In this document: one piece after another, positions 15,739 through 24,776 of the stretch
Layout of the letters: the number at the start of each line of letters is the position of its first letter
How positions within the stretch are numbered: position 1 is the stretch's first letter
Assembly (NCBI GenBank): GCA_958296245.1
Contig: OY282458.1
Location: 2,484,197 to 2,548,196, forward strand
Direction of reading: 5' to 3'
Length of the DNA: 64,000 bases
Source of the DNA: an uncultured Dehalococcoidia bacterium
Lineage (GTDB): Bacteria > Chloroflexota > Dehalococcoidia > Lucifugimonadales > G958296245
Made by a program: the position numbers and the translations under genes
The notes under the pieces: generated by a model
The model's input: the letters and a program-made list of their open reading frames with translations, nothing else
Databases searched by the model: none
What the model was told of the DNA's origin: nothing

Positions 15739-15892
15739 ATGCACGTACTCTATCTTGACGAATCTGAACCGCAGAGCCACCCTGTTCGCCTGTGCGGTTG
15801 AGAAGAAACGGGCCCAAAACCAGAACTTCGACGCCTACGAACACTCCTTCGAGCAAGTGGTCAGCCGCTTCGACATGCTTCTCCAGGATGGC
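15739..15892 (+). pseudogene. Degraded DUF3800 gene remnant
   Basis: ATG at 15739 starts MHVLYLDES, the usual N-terminus of DUF3800 proteins. That frame stops after 20 codons. A different frame (about 15779-15892) then gives LFACAVEKKRAQ and AYEHSFEQVVSRFDMLLQDG, which resembles an internal part of the same family. The two pieces are out of frame and the region between and after them is missing, so this looks like a deletion remnant. It fills the 386-base gap between the nitroreductase and XdhC genes, with nothing else recognisable there. Confidence 0.55.
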
Positions 15893-15974
15893 TCGCCGCA
15901 GTCAGCCGTAGCCTCATCTGAGGCGGCGGTTCTGGTAAGCTAGAGGGGACGCATTCACACCGTGAGGGGAGAAG

Positions 15975-17144
15975 GTGGAAGAGGTATTCCGTGAGGCCGT
16001 GAACCAACTGGAGCAGGGGGAGCCCTTGGTCGTGGCGACCGTGGTGCGCACGAAGGGATCGACCCCGCAGAAGCCGGGCGCCAAGCTGTTGGTGCGCCGT
16101 GACGGCAGCGGCGTGGGGACCCTGGGTGGCGGCTGCGTGGAGGGGGACATCTGGTTCGCGGCGAACGAGTTGATGAAGCGCGGCGGGCCGCCTGAGCACC
16201 GCGACTATCTGCTCAACGAGGAGCTCGCGGCCCAAGACGGTCTGGTGTGCGGGGGGACTATGTACTTCCTGATAGACCCGGTGTACACGCCGGGCGAATA
16301 CCTGACCTACGCGACGGAGATAGACCGCGCCTACCAGGGCGGCCCGGGCGTTGCAGTAGCGACGTTGATCAAGGCCGCGGTGGGCGGTTCGCCGGAGGCG
16401 ACAGGCCAGAAGCTCTTCATCCGCGAGTACGGCCCAACAGAGGGCACGCTGGGCTCCGCCGCGCTCGACGACGAGGCGGTCGAGAAGGCGCGTGGGTTGA
16501 TGGCCCACGGGCGCAGCGACTACGTCACCGCAGCGGACGGCGCGGAGTACTTCGTCGAGGCGTATACGACGCCACCTCAACTCGTCCTGTGCGGAGGCGG
16601 GCACGTGTCCAAGGCGATAGCGCCGCTGGCCAAGAGCCTGGGGTTCCTCGTCTACGTCACCGACGACAGGGAAGAGTTCGCCAACGCCGAGCGGTTTCCC
16701 GAGGCCGAGAGGATCGCGGCGGCAAAGCCCGAGGCGGCGCTGCCGACGCTGCCGATCAACGCCAACACGTTCATCATCATCGCCACGCGCGGCCACCGTT
16801 ACGACAACGTGGCCCTGGAGGCGGCGGTCGCCACGCCGGCCCGCTACGTCGGCCTGCTGGGCAGCAAGCGCAAGACCGTCCTCATATACGAGGACCTGAT
16901 GCGCAGCGGCATCCCCATAGAGCGCGTCAAAGAGATCAGATCGCCGGTCGGGCTGGACGTTCACGCCCGGACGCCGGAGGAGATCGCGGTCAGCATCATG
17001 GCAGAGATACTGATGTTCCGGCTGGGGGGCACCGGACTCCCCATGAAGTTGGAGGAGTGGCGCGTCGAACGGCTCCGCGATAAGGTAGCAGGCGAAAGGG
17101 CAACCGCGGCTGCCTCGGCCGAGGCGCCGGCTCAGACTCTGTGA
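15975..17144 (+). CDS. XdhC/CoxI family protein
   Basis: 389 residues from GTG. The N-terminal XdhC_CoxI domain has VVATVVRTKGSTPQKPGAK and the GTLGGGCVEG segment. The C-terminal Rossmann domain begins PPQLVLCGGGHVSKAI (about 201-216) and ends near GLLGSKRK. XdhC proteins deliver sulfurated molybdenum cofactor to xanthine dehydrogenase or CO dehydrogenase-type hydroxylases. The next gene is a MobA-like nucleotidyltransferase, which strengthens the molybdenum link, but no hydroxylase is in the window. Confidence 0.9.
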   Translation: MEEVFREAVNQLEQGEPLVVATVVRTKGSTPQKPGAKLLVRRDGSGVGTLGGGCVEGDIWFAANELMKRGGPPEHRDYLLNEELAAQDGLVCGGTMYFLIDPVYTPGEYLTYATEIDRAYQGGPGVAVATLIKAAVGGSPEATGQKLFIREYGPTEGTLGSAALDDEAVEKARGLMAHGRSDYVTAADGAEYFVEAYTTPPQLVLCGGGHVSKAIAPLAKSLGFLVYVTDDREEFANAERFPEAERIAAAKPEAALPTLPINANTFIIIATRGHRYDNVALEAAVATPARYVGLLGSKRKTVLIYEDLMRSGIPIERVKEIRSPVGLDVHARTPEEIAVSIMAEILMFRLGGTGLPMKLEEWRVERLRDKVAGERATAAASAEAPAQTL

Positions 17145-17211
17145 CCGCCGCCGCACGCGGTTCCCTCATGGGCGGCACCATGATCGTAAGGGCGCCCGTC
17201 GCGGGCGGCCA

Positions 17212-17811
17212 TTGATTCCGGGGTTGGTCTTCGTCTCCGCGATACTCACGGCGGCGGGGGAATCGACCCGCATGACCCGACCCAAGCCCCTGCTGCCCTG
17301 GCGCGGCTCGACGCTGATACGCTACCAGATAGACAGCCTGCTGCAGGGAGGCGTCGACGAGGTGGTGGCGGTGCTGGGGCACGTACACGAGCAGGTAGCG
17401 CCCCACGCGGCGGGCCCCGGTGTGAGGCGCGTGCTCAATCCGGGGTACAGGACCGGGCGCACCAGCTCGATCAAGGCAGGACTGGCGGCGCTGGACCCCA
17501 AGACCGACACGCTGCTGCTGCTGGGGGTGGACCAGCCCAGACCGCCGGAGATAATCAGAGCGGCGCTGAAGGCCCACGCCTGCGGCGGCGCCGCGATCAC
17601 CGCGCCGCGACACCGTGGGCGCGGTGGGCATCCGGTGGTGTTTGCCGCGGCCCTGCTCCCAGAGTTGGCGCATATCTCGGAGGGGCGGCAGGGCGTCCGT
17701 GAGGTATACGAAGCCCACCGCGACGAGGTGCAGAGGGTCGAGATGGACGACCCCGTGGTACACCTGGACCTGAACACCCCGGAGGACTACGAGGCCGCGG
17801 CGGGGCGTTAG
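17212..17811 (+). CDS. MobA-like NTP transferase (molybdenum cofactor type)
   Basis: 199 residues from TTG; the start is uncertain. The nucleotidyltransferase signature LTAAGESTRMTRPKPLLPWRG lies near the N-terminus, with a single A-A-G-E-S-T-R-M loop. LLLGVDQPR is the metal-binding Asp strand and GHPVVFAAALL a C-terminal core segment. The family includes molybdopterin cytidylyl- and guanylyltransferases. Position after XdhC suggests a cofactor nucleotide for a molybdenum hydroxylase. Confidence 0.85.
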   Translation: MIPGLVFVSAILTAAGESTRMTRPKPLLPWRGSTLIRYQIDSLLQGGVDEVVAVLGHVHEQVAPHAAGPGVRRVLNPGYRTGRTSSIKAGLAALDPKTDTLLLLGVDQPRPPEIIRAALKAHACGGAAITAPRHRGRGGHPVVFAAALLPELAHISEGRQGVREVYEAHRDEVQRVEMDDPVVHLDLNTPEDYEAAAGR

Positions 17812-17861
17812 GGCGCGCCCTCTGGCGATAGGGCTAAGGCTGCCCGGCTCGTCTTCCCCCG

Positions 17862-17965
17862 TAACTGTTCAGACTTCGTGAGGTCTTTTTCGACTGGCGT
17901 AGCCCCCAGACCCCTGAGAATCTCTCTGGACTTCCCCCTTCAGGCCTCACAGGGGCTGAACAGTC
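17862..17965. repeat. MITE-like element, copy 1 (internally deleted)
   Basis: It is bounded by TAACTGTTCAGACTT and CTGAACAGTCT, imperfect inverted ends. The body matches the reverse complement of the element at 26191-26360 (GACTGGCGTAGCCCCC and CTCTCTGGACTTCCCC blocks) but lacks the middle part. It lies in the 269-base gap before the DAO oxidoreductase gene. Confidence 0.75.
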
Positions 17966-18080
17966 TTCTTCCCGCTGCGCGCCTTGACGGTCTGCCGCTC
18001 GATGCAGGGTGGGGTTGCGATGGTATCATTGTACCGCGAGCGGGGCCGCTTCACGCTGGGCCAACAGGAGCAAGCGCGCT

Positions 18081-19211
18081 ATGGTCGAGTCTTCCGACGT
18101 CGTGGTGGTTGGGGGGGGGATCACGGGGGTCTCGACTGCCCTCTACCTGACCAAGGAGGGCGTCAGCACGGTCCTGATCGAAAAGGACTCGGTGGGCAGC
18201 CATGCTTCGGGGTTCGCATACGGAGGCCTTGGGTCGCACGGTTCGTCCGCCGTCGGAGGGGCTGCCTTCGACCTAGCGTCCGAGGGTATGCGTCTGCACC
18301 GACAGCTTGCGGAAGAGCTGCCGGAACAGACGGGCATCAATACCGAGTACAGACCGCGTTCGAGCCTTTCCCTGGTGTTCGACGAGGATGAGGCCGAAGC
18401 GGCCAGAGCGGCGTTGCCGTCGAAGCAGGGGCAAGGCGGCTACTCCATGTCCTGGGCAGACCCCCGCGCACTAAAGGAGATAGATCCCCGGATTTCTGAC
18501 GCAGCATTGGGAGGAGTCCACGTTGGGGGCACAGCCGACGTGGATCCCTACAGGCTTGTCCTCGCCATGGCGCAGGCGGCCATGCGCTCCGGTGCGGAGA
18601 TACGACGCGGCCGAGTCCACGGCGTGAGTCGGGAGGGGAACGGATACCGCATCAGCACAGACGGGAGGAGCCTGGCGTGCGGCAGCGTGGTGCTGGCAAT
18701 GGGGCCGTGGGGGGGTGGGGCGTCGTCCTGGCTGGGCGTTCCCATTCCAGTCCGCCCCCTGAAGGGCCAGATTCTGCGGCTATGGGCGCCTGGGCCGCCT
18801 GTGCGATGCTCCATCGGCTGGGATGGCAATTACGCCACGACAAAGCCGGACGGCCTCCTGTGGGCGGGCACCACAGAGGAAGAGGCCGGGTTCGATGAGA
18901 CCCCAACCTCGGAGGGCAGGAGCCGGATCATGGCCTCCTTGCTGAAGATGTTTCCGTCCCTGACGGAGACGCAGTTGGTACGTCAGACCGCGTGCCTCAG
19001 GCCTCTGTCGGCTGACGGCCTCCCGGTGCTGGGCGAGGCGCCCGGCTGGGACGGGGTCCACGTCGCCACCGGCGCGGGGCGCTCCGGGATAGTGTTGGGC
19101 CCGGCGATGGGGCGGATCACCGCCAACCTGATCATCACGGGCGAAGCCGGTATGTCAATCACCCCTTTCGAGCCCCGCCGCTTCGTGGACAGCGGCACGG
19201 CGGCCTCTTGA
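18081..19211 (+). CDS. FAD-dependent oxidoreductase (DAO family)
   Basis: 376 residues from ATG at 18081, after AGGAG. The open frame extends upstream but without homology. The dinucleotide-binding GGGITG (11-16) in VVVVGGGITGVSTALYL and the C-terminal GVHVATGAGRSGIVLGPAMG segment fit D-amino acid dehydrogenase/sarcosine oxidase-like enzymes. It probably oxidises a secondary or D-amine, passing electrons to oxygen or the respiratory chain. The substrate is unknown. A lactate-permease-family transporter follows 48 bases later, so the two may import and oxidise one compound. Confidence 0.88.
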   Translation: MVESSDVVVVGGGITGVSTALYLTKEGVSTVLIEKDSVGSHASGFAYGGLGSHGSSAVGGAAFDLASEGMRLHRQLAEELPEQTGINTEYRPRSSLSLVFDEDEAEAARAALPSKQGQGGYSMSWADPRALKEIDPRISDAALGGVHVGGTADVDPYRLVLAMAQAAMRSGAEIRRGRVHGVSREGNGYRISTDGRSLACGSVVLAMGPWGGGASSWLGVPIPVRPLKGQILRLWAPGPPVRCSIGWDGNYATTKPDGLLWAGTTEEEAGFDETPTSEGRSRIMASLLKMFPSLTETQLVRQTACLRPLSADGLPVLGEAPGWDGVHVATGAGRSGIVLGPAMGRITANLIITGEAGMSITPFEPRRFVDSGTAAS

Positions 19212-19259
19212 ATCCCGCCAGCGCGTCGGAGGGCGCGCCCGAGCCGAGAAGGCGGCGTA

Positions 19260-20849
19260 ATGCCTGACGGGCCGGAGCTCAACCTGGTCAACGCCGCGCT
19301 GGCATTCCTGCCGATCCTGGCATTGATGGCCACGATCTTGATGCTCAAGTGGGGCGCTCCCAAGGCCGGGGCAGTGTCTTGGCTGGCCGCCGGGTCGATA
19401 GCCGTCCTCTTCTTCGGCGCCGACGCGGCTCTTCTGGGGATCGCAAGCGCCAAGGGCCTCAGCCTCACCCTGTTCGTCCTGTCCATCATCTGGACGTCCG
19501 TGTTGCTCTACAACGTCATAGACCGCCTGGGGGGCATTGCGATCATCGGCTCGACGATGACGCGCCTAGTGAGGGACCCGTTGGCGCAGGCGCTGGTGAT
19601 CGGCTGGTCGTTCTCCGGCTTCATGCAGGGCGTCGCCGGCTTCGGAGTCCCGGTGGCCGTGGTGGCCCCGCTCATGATCTTCATGGGCTTTGCGCCGGCG
19701 CGGGCGGCAGCCATCGTCCTAGTGGGCCATGCTTGGGCCGTAACCTTTGGCTCTCTGGGGTCGTCGTACTACACGATCCAGCTCGTAACGGGCATCCCCG
19801 GAGAAGAGATAGGGCCTCACTTGGCCCTCCTCTTCATCCTGCCCATCGTGATTTCGGGGTTCGCAGTGGCCCACCTTCAGGGGGGTATGGCATCGGTTCG
19901 GCGGGGGGCGTTACTCATCGTGACAGCCGGCGCCGCCATGGGACTCACCGTCTGGATCATGACGGTCATAGGCGCTCCCCAGATCGCCTCAATCGTTTCG
20001 GGCCTTGTGGGGGGCGCGGCGGGATGGCTGCTCAGCCGGACGCCTCTCCTGAGCAAGGGCGCGGAGCAGCAGCCGGAGCGAGAAGACAGCGTGGCGGGCG
20101 TTCACGAAGGACCCGGCTTTCACCTCGCATTCCTTCCCTACTACCTGATACTCTTCCTGAGCGTGTTGGCGCAGATACCGATGATAAGGGAGCTCAGCGC
20201 GGGCCTGCAGTGGGGGTTGGACTACCCGGCCACCGAGACGAATTTGGGCTTCGCGGTCGAGGGCAAGGACAGCTACGCAAGGATAGCGCTCCTGAAGCAC
20301 CCGGCCCCGCTGATCATGTTCTCTCTGGCCGTCACGTATTTGGTCTACGTAGTGATGGGGCGCTGGAAGGCCGGGACCGGCGCGGCCCTGAAGAGCACCT
20401 ACGATCAGTGCGTACCCGCAAGCGTGGGGATCGCCATGATGGTCATGATGGCGATCGTAATGACCGACACCGGGATGACCGTCCTGCTGGGCAGGACGAT
20501 AGCCAACGGCGCAGGGGATGTCTTCCCGCTGTTCTCTCCTTACATTGGCGTGCTCGGCACCGTCATGACCGGGAGCAACACCAACTCCAACGTGATGTTC
20601 GGCGCCCTCCAGTTCGAAACGGCGGCAGCGCTGGGAATTAGCACCGTGACGGTAGCCGGCACCCAATCGATCGGCGGCTCGCTAGGGTCGGCCATCGCGC
20701 CTGCCAAGGTGCTAGTGGGGTCAGCCGTCGTTGGGCTATCGGGCCAGGAGTCTCAGGTTATGCGGCGGACAATCCCGTACTGCTTGGGTATCGTGCTCGT
20801 CGTTGGCATACAGGCGCTGATCCTTACCAGGCTCTTCGAGGCAAGATGA
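19260..20849 (+). CDS. L-lactate permease family transporter
   Basis: 529 residues, a polytopic membrane protein with about 12 hydrophobic segments. The LctP signature SGFMQGVAGFGVPVAV is at 119-134. A second conserved region, GVLGTVMTGSNTNSNVMFG, lies in the C-terminal half, followed by the QSIGGSLGSAIAPAKV segment. LctP/LldP proteins carry lactate or glycolate with protons. It lies between a DAO oxidoreductase and a tiny membrane protein. Confidence 0.92.
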   Translation: MPDGPELNLVNAALAFLPILALMATILMLKWGAPKAGAVSWLAAGSIAVLFFGADAALLGIASAKGLSLTLFVLSIIWTSVLLYNVIDRLGGIAIIGSTMTRLVRDPLAQALVIGWSFSGFMQGVAGFGVPVAVVAPLMIFMGFAPARAAAIVLVGHAWAVTFGSLGSSYYTIQLVTGIPGEEIGPHLALLFILPIVISGFAVAHLQGGMASVRRGALLIVTAGAAMGLTVWIMTVIGAPQIASIVSGLVGGAAGWLLSRTPLLSKGAEQQPEREDSVAGVHEGPGFHLAFLPYYLILFLSVLAQIPMIRELSAGLQWGLDYPATETNLGFAVEGKDSYARIALLKHPAPLIMFSLAVTYLVYVVMGRWKAGTGAALKSTYDQCVPASVGIAMMVMMAIVMTDTGMTVLLGRTIANGAGDVFPLFSPYIGVLGTVMTGSNTNSNVMFGALQFETAAALGISTVTVAGTQSIGGSLGSAIAPAKVLVGSAVVGLSGQESQVMRRTIPYCLGIVLVVGIQALILTRLFEAR

Positions 20850-21013
20850 AGGGCATCAACAAGGCCGTCCTGCGGCAGGTGGTGTTGGCGGCTGTGGTCG
20901 TCGATTTCCCGCTGCTCTACGCCGGAGCCGTGGGGATCGAGAGCGCGGCCATGACGGCAGCGGCCCTGGCCGTCATGGCCGCAGCGGCCCTCGTGGCCGC
21001 GATAGTCTACTGA
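20846..21013 (+). CDS. Small membrane protein
   Basis: 55 residues, coupled to the permease stop by ATGA overlap. Two hydrophobic stretches (about 8-29 and 35-54) are separated by GVGIES-like polar residues, making a two-helix hairpin. I do not recognise it. Coupling to the permease suggests an accessory subunit. Confidence 0.65.
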   Translation: MKGINKAVLRQVVLAAVVVDFPLLYAGAVGIESAAMTAAALAVMAAAALVAAIVY

Positions 21014-21029
21014 GCCGAGCGGGGCGGCG

Positions 21030-22211
21030 ATGGCTATGGATGCCAACGTCCTGGTAATGCAGTCCGGCGGGAGCACCGCCGTTTGGAATCGGAGCCTGTA
21101 CGGCATCTTGGACGAGGCGGCGGCGCGCGGGGGCTTCGGGACGATCTACGGGGCCGTTCACGGTCTGGAAGGGCTGCTGGCCCGTAACGTAGTTCGGCTG
21201 TCGGGTCTCTCCGGCAGCGGGCTCCTGCGGATTGCGCGTACCCCCGGGGCGGCCCTGGGGTCGTCGCGCCGGATGCTCCGGGAAGAGGACGTCCCGGCCC
21301 TGATGGACACCCTGTCGAGGCTGTCCATCAGCTTCTGCTTCATCATCGGAGGCAACGATTCGGCGGAGACGGGCCATTTCATGGCCATGCAGGCACGCGC
21401 CGCGGGAACACCGTTGACGGTTATCAACGTGCCCAAGACGATCGACAACGATCTGGCGCGCACCGACCACACGCCCGGCTATGGCAGCGCGGCGCGCTTC
21501 GTCGCGATGGCGGCCATGGGGGCAGGTAAAGACGCGGAGGCGATGGGGCGCGCCGCGCCGGTCGCGGTGATCGAGGTCATGGGACGGGACGCGGGATGGC
21601 TTGCGGCCGCCTCGGTGCTGGGAAAACGCGAGGATCGCGACGCGCCGCACGTCGTGTGCGTGCCAGAGGTCCCGGTGGACACGGACCGCTTCGTGGAGCT
21701 GGTCGAGGCCGCGTACCGGCGCTACGGCTTCGCGGTGGCGGTCGTCTCCGAGAGAGCGCGTGGGGCCGAAGGCGTCTTGGGTCGGCAGGGGAATCCCCTG
21801 TACGTCGACGATTTCGGCCACGAGTACCACGAAGGGGCGGGGCGGTACCTCTCTGCGGCGGCCGGGTCCGCGCTGAAGGTCCGCGTCCGGTATGAAAAGC
21901 CTGGGACTATCCAACGCTCTATGGTAGCATCGACATCACGGAGCGATGCCCAGGAGGCGGAGATGGTAGGCCGGGCGGCAGTGCGCCGCGCCCTCGAGGG
22001 CGCAAACAGCCAGATGGTGACGCTCGTTAGGGAGCCGGAGCCTGAATATCGATGCTCCACCGGCTTGGCGCCCCTCGAAGACGTTGCCGGGGCGGTGAAA
22101 TCCATGCCCCAGAGTTTCCTCAACGCGAACGACTACTCGATCGATGATTCCTTCTACAGCTACGCGGGTCCATTGGTGGGACCCCTGCCGGAGTTCGGGC
22201 GCATCTCGTAG
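21030..22211 (+). CDS. 6-phosphofructokinase, probably pyrophosphate-dependent
   Basis: 393 residues. It phosphorylates fructose 6-phosphate. In the donor loop IIGGND (105-110), Asp110 stands where ATP enzymes have Gly, and Lys136 in PKTIDND (135-141) replaces the Gly of ATP enzymes. Both residues mark PPi-dependent enzymes. The substrate motif MGRDAGWLA and the late GTIQRS segment are present. A PPi enzyme would run reversibly between glycolysis and gluconeogenesis. Confidence 0.9.
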   Translation: MAMDANVLVMQSGGSTAVWNRSLYGILDEAAARGGFGTIYGAVHGLEGLLARNVVRLSGLSGSGLLRIARTPGAALGSSRRMLREEDVPALMDTLSRLSISFCFIIGGNDSAETGHFMAMQARAAGTPLTVINVPKTIDNDLARTDHTPGYGSAARFVAMAAMGAGKDAEAMGRAAPVAVIEVMGRDAGWLAAASVLGKREDRDAPHVVCVPEVPVDTDRFVELVEAAYRRYGFAVAVVSERARGAEGVLGRQGNPLYVDDFGHEYHEGAGRYLSAAAGSALKVRVRYEKPGTIQRSMVASTSRSDAQEAEMVGRAAVRRALEGANSQMVTLVREPEPEYRCSTGLAPLEDVAGAVKSMPQSFLNANDYSIDDSFYSYAGPLVGPLPEFGRIS

Positions 22212-22236
22212 CCGGAGCGGAAATTGAGGTGTAGGC

Positions 22237-22830
22237 ATGGCCTTTCTAAGCAACAAACGGGTCTGGATCGGCATAGTAGTAGTGGTGCTGATTCCCGTGC
22301 TGGGAGCCGCATGGTGGCTGGTGTCGCCGCTCTTCATCGACAGGACGGTTGAGGAGGAGTTCCCGTTTGCCTCCGGTGCAACTGTCCCAGACGACATGAC
22401 GATGAAGGAGATCGAAGGCGCAATGAGCACCATGGCCAAGGTCGACTCGGAGATGACGGAGCCGATGGGCGAGCCGATGGCCGAGGCCGCGGCCTTGAAG
22501 TCGGGCCGGTTCCGAGACGCCGACTCCTTCCACAAGGGATCGGGCGCGGCGACAGTGTACCGATTGCCCGAAGGGGAGGTCGTCCTTCGCCTGGAGGACC
22601 TGAAGGTCACCAACGGTCCCGACCTTCGCGTCATCGTTACGCCAAACGAGCAGCCGGGGAACAGCGCAGACGTCCGGCAGGAAGGATATATCGAGCTGGG
22701 CAAGCTGAAGGGGAATATCGGCAACCAGAACTACCCGTTCCCGGACGGGGCCGACCCGGCAGTGTTCAACTCGGTCGTCATCTTCTGCAAGCCCTTTCAG
22801 GTGATCTTCACGGTGGCGGAGCTGCGCTGA
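22237..22830 (+). CDS. Membrane-anchored DM13 domain protein
   Basis: 197 residues. One N-terminal membrane helix (about 9-31, IGIVVVVLIPVLGAAWWLV) leads to an acidic Met/Glu-rich linker and a DM13 domain from about 88 (SGRFRDADSFHKGSGAA). The late FCKPFQVIFTVAEL carries the cysteine conserved in this family. DM13 domains are proposed redox or electron-transfer modules outside the membrane; substrate unknown. Its stop overlaps the mtnA start by one base. Confidence 0.85.
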   Translation: MAFLSNKRVWIGIVVVVLIPVLGAAWWLVSPLFIDRTVEEEFPFASGATVPDDMTMKEIEGAMSTMAKVDSEMTEPMGEPMAEAAALKSGRFRDADSFHKGSGAATVYRLPEGEVVLRLEDLKVTNGPDLRVIVTPNEQPGNSADVRQEGYIELGKLKGNIGNQNYPFPDGADPAVFNSVVIFCKPFQVIFTVAELR

Positions 22831-23891
22831 TGGCGACCGAAGCCCCGCCGCTCACGCCCATCCGCTGGCGCGGCAGGTCCGTACTGGTCCTAGACCAGAC
22901 ACTCCTTCCCGGGGAGGAGGTCTGGTTGGAGCTGACGGACTACGGGGCGGTGATAGACGCTATCCAGAACATGCGGATCAGGGGTGCGCCGTGCATTGGA
23001 GTCGCGGGAGCTTACGGGGTCGCGCTGGCTGCCCTGGAGTACTCGGCGGAGCCGGGACGCCTGGCGCGGAGGCTCCGAACTGCCGCCGACCAGATCCGCC
23101 GCGCGCGGCCAACCGGCGCAAACCTGGACTGGGCCGTTAGGCGCATGATGAACGTAGCCGCCGAGCACGCATCCCGCCCCGAGGCCGCAGCCGACGCCCT
23201 GGTCGCGGAGGCGCAGCGGATCCAAGCCGAAGATCAGGACGCCAACGCGGCGATAGGCCGCCTTGGCGCCGAGCTTCTCCCTACCGAGGCCTCCGTGCTC
23301 ACTCACTGCAACACTGGATCCCTGGCGACCGGAGGCGGGGGGACCGCTCTGGGCGTGATCACAACCGCTTGGAGCCAGGGCAAGTTGGCCCGCGTATACG
23401 CCACCGAGACCAGGCCGTTGCTGCAGGGCGCCAGACTGACCGCGTGGGAACTGGCGCGGGCCGGCGTTGACGCCACGGTCTTGCCCGACTCCGCGGCGGG
23501 ATCCCTGATGCGCCGTGGATGCGTAACCGCCGTCGTCGTTGGCGCCGACCGGATAGCGGCCAACGGCGACGTCGCCAACAAGATCGGCACGTACACCCTG
23601 GCAGTCCTGGCCAGGGAACACCACGTGCCCTTCTACGTCGCGGCCCCCACGAGCACGGTCGACCTCGACCTGCCCAACGGCAACGCGATCCCCATAGAAG
23701 AGCGCCCCGACCACGAAGTGACCCACGTCGCCGGGGTCAGAATCGTCGCGGAGGGGGTATCCGTGCTGAACATGGCGTTCGACGTCACTCCGGGCGAATA
23801 CGTCAACGCCATCGTCACCGAGAACGGCGTAGCTAGAGGCGGGCCGGCGTCCCGGGGTCTCGCCAGGATGATGGAGCATTCCCATGCCTGA
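22830..23891 (+). CDS. mtnA: S-methyl-5-thioribose-1-phosphate isomerase
   Basis: 353 residues. It converts methylthioribose 1-phosphate to methylthioribulose 1-phosphate in methionine salvage. RGAP at 51-54, the catalytic Cys160 in THCNTGSLATGG, and Asp240 in VVGADRIAANGDVANKIGTY are conserved. The stop overlaps mtnP by eight bases. It may equally take 5-deoxyribose 1-phosphate, as no downstream mtnB, C or D genes are visible. Confidence 0.95.
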   Translation: MATEAPPLTPIRWRGRSVLVLDQTLLPGEEVWLELTDYGAVIDAIQNMRIRGAPCIGVAGAYGVALAALEYSAEPGRLARRLRTAADQIRRARPTGANLDWAVRRMMNVAAEHASRPEAAADALVAEAQRIQAEDQDANAAIGRLGAELLPTEASVLTHCNTGSLATGGGGTALGVITTAWSQGKLARVYATETRPLLQGARLTAWELARAGVDATVLPDSAAGSLMRRGCVTAVVVGADRIAANGDVANKIGTYTLAVLAREHHVPFYVAAPTSTVDLDLPNGNAIPIEERPDHEVTHVAGVRIVAEGVSVLNMAFDVTPGEYVNAIVTENGVARGGPASRGLARMMEHSHA

Positions 23892-24759
23892 GGCAGCGGT
23901 TGCGTTAATCGGCGGCTCCGGCCTGTACGAGATGGAGGGGCTCAGCAACGTCGAACAGGTATCGACGGTCACGCCCTTCGGCGCCCCCAGCGGCGACGTC
24001 GTGATCGGAACGCTGTCCGGCGCCCGTGTGGCCTTCCTGCCGCGCCACGGCAAGGGGCACAGACTCCCGCCGGGCGCGGTGCCTGCCCGCGCGAACATCT
24101 ACGCGCTCAAGACGCTGGGCGTCGAGCGCATCGTATCGATCAGCGCGGTCGGCAGCCTCAGAGAGGGTATCCGCCCGCTGGACATGGTCGTTCCCGATCA
24201 GATAATCGACCGGACGAAGGGGCGGGCCGACACCTTCTTCGACGAGGGTATCGCCGTACACGTCGGGCTCGCCGACCCCTTCTGCCCCGACCTCAGCGCC
24301 TCCCTGCTCCGTACCGCCCGCCGGCAGGGGGTCAACGCCCACGACGGCGGGACCTACGTCGCCATAGAGGGGCCTCAGTTTTCCACGCGGGCCGAGTCGG
24401 AGCTGTACAGGTCGTGGGGAGCCAGCATCATCGGGATGACGGCGATGCCGGAGGCAAGGCTGGCCCGCGAGGCGGAGATGTGCTACGCGACCCTGGCCCT
24501 GGTGGCCGATTACGACTGCTGGCACGAAGCCGAGGACGACGTGACGGTCGACATGGTGGTAGCCAACCTTCAGAAGGGCGCGGCGGCGGCGCAGAACGTG
24601 GCCCGCGGCCTGGTCCAGACGATGCCGCCGATCCGCGGCTGTCAATGTGGGACAGCTCTGAGCAACGCTATCGTGACAAGCCCGGACGCGGCGGACGACG
24701 CAGTTAAGGCGAGGCTGTCGCCGCTCTTGGGCGGGTACATGGAGATTCCAAAAGAGTAG
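23884..24759 (+). CDS. mtnP: S-methyl-5'-thioadenosine phosphorylase
   Basis: 291 residues. It splits methylthioadenosine with phosphate to adenine and methylthioribose 1-phosphate, the substrate of the overlapping mtnA. IGGSGLYEM, FLPRHGKGHRLPP, the GTYVAIEGPQFSTRAES block and GMTAMPEARLAREAEM are the phosphate, ribose and base sites of this phosphorylase family. The late VADYDCWHE carries the conserved Asp that contacts the adenine. Confidence 0.95.
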   Translation: MPEAAVALIGGSGLYEMEGLSNVEQVSTVTPFGAPSGDVVIGTLSGARVAFLPRHGKGHRLPPGAVPARANIYALKTLGVERIVSISAVGSLREGIRPLDMVVPDQIIDRTKGRADTFFDEGIAVHVGLADPFCPDLSASLLRTARRQGVNAHDGGTYVAIEGPQFSTRAESELYRSWGASIIGMTAMPEARLAREAEMCYATLALVADYDCWHEAEDDVTVDMVVANLQKGAAAAQNVARGLVQTMPPIRGCQCGTALSNAIVTSPDAADDAVKARLSPLLGGYMEIPKE

Positions 24760-24776
24760 AGTTAGAGGGGGACGAC

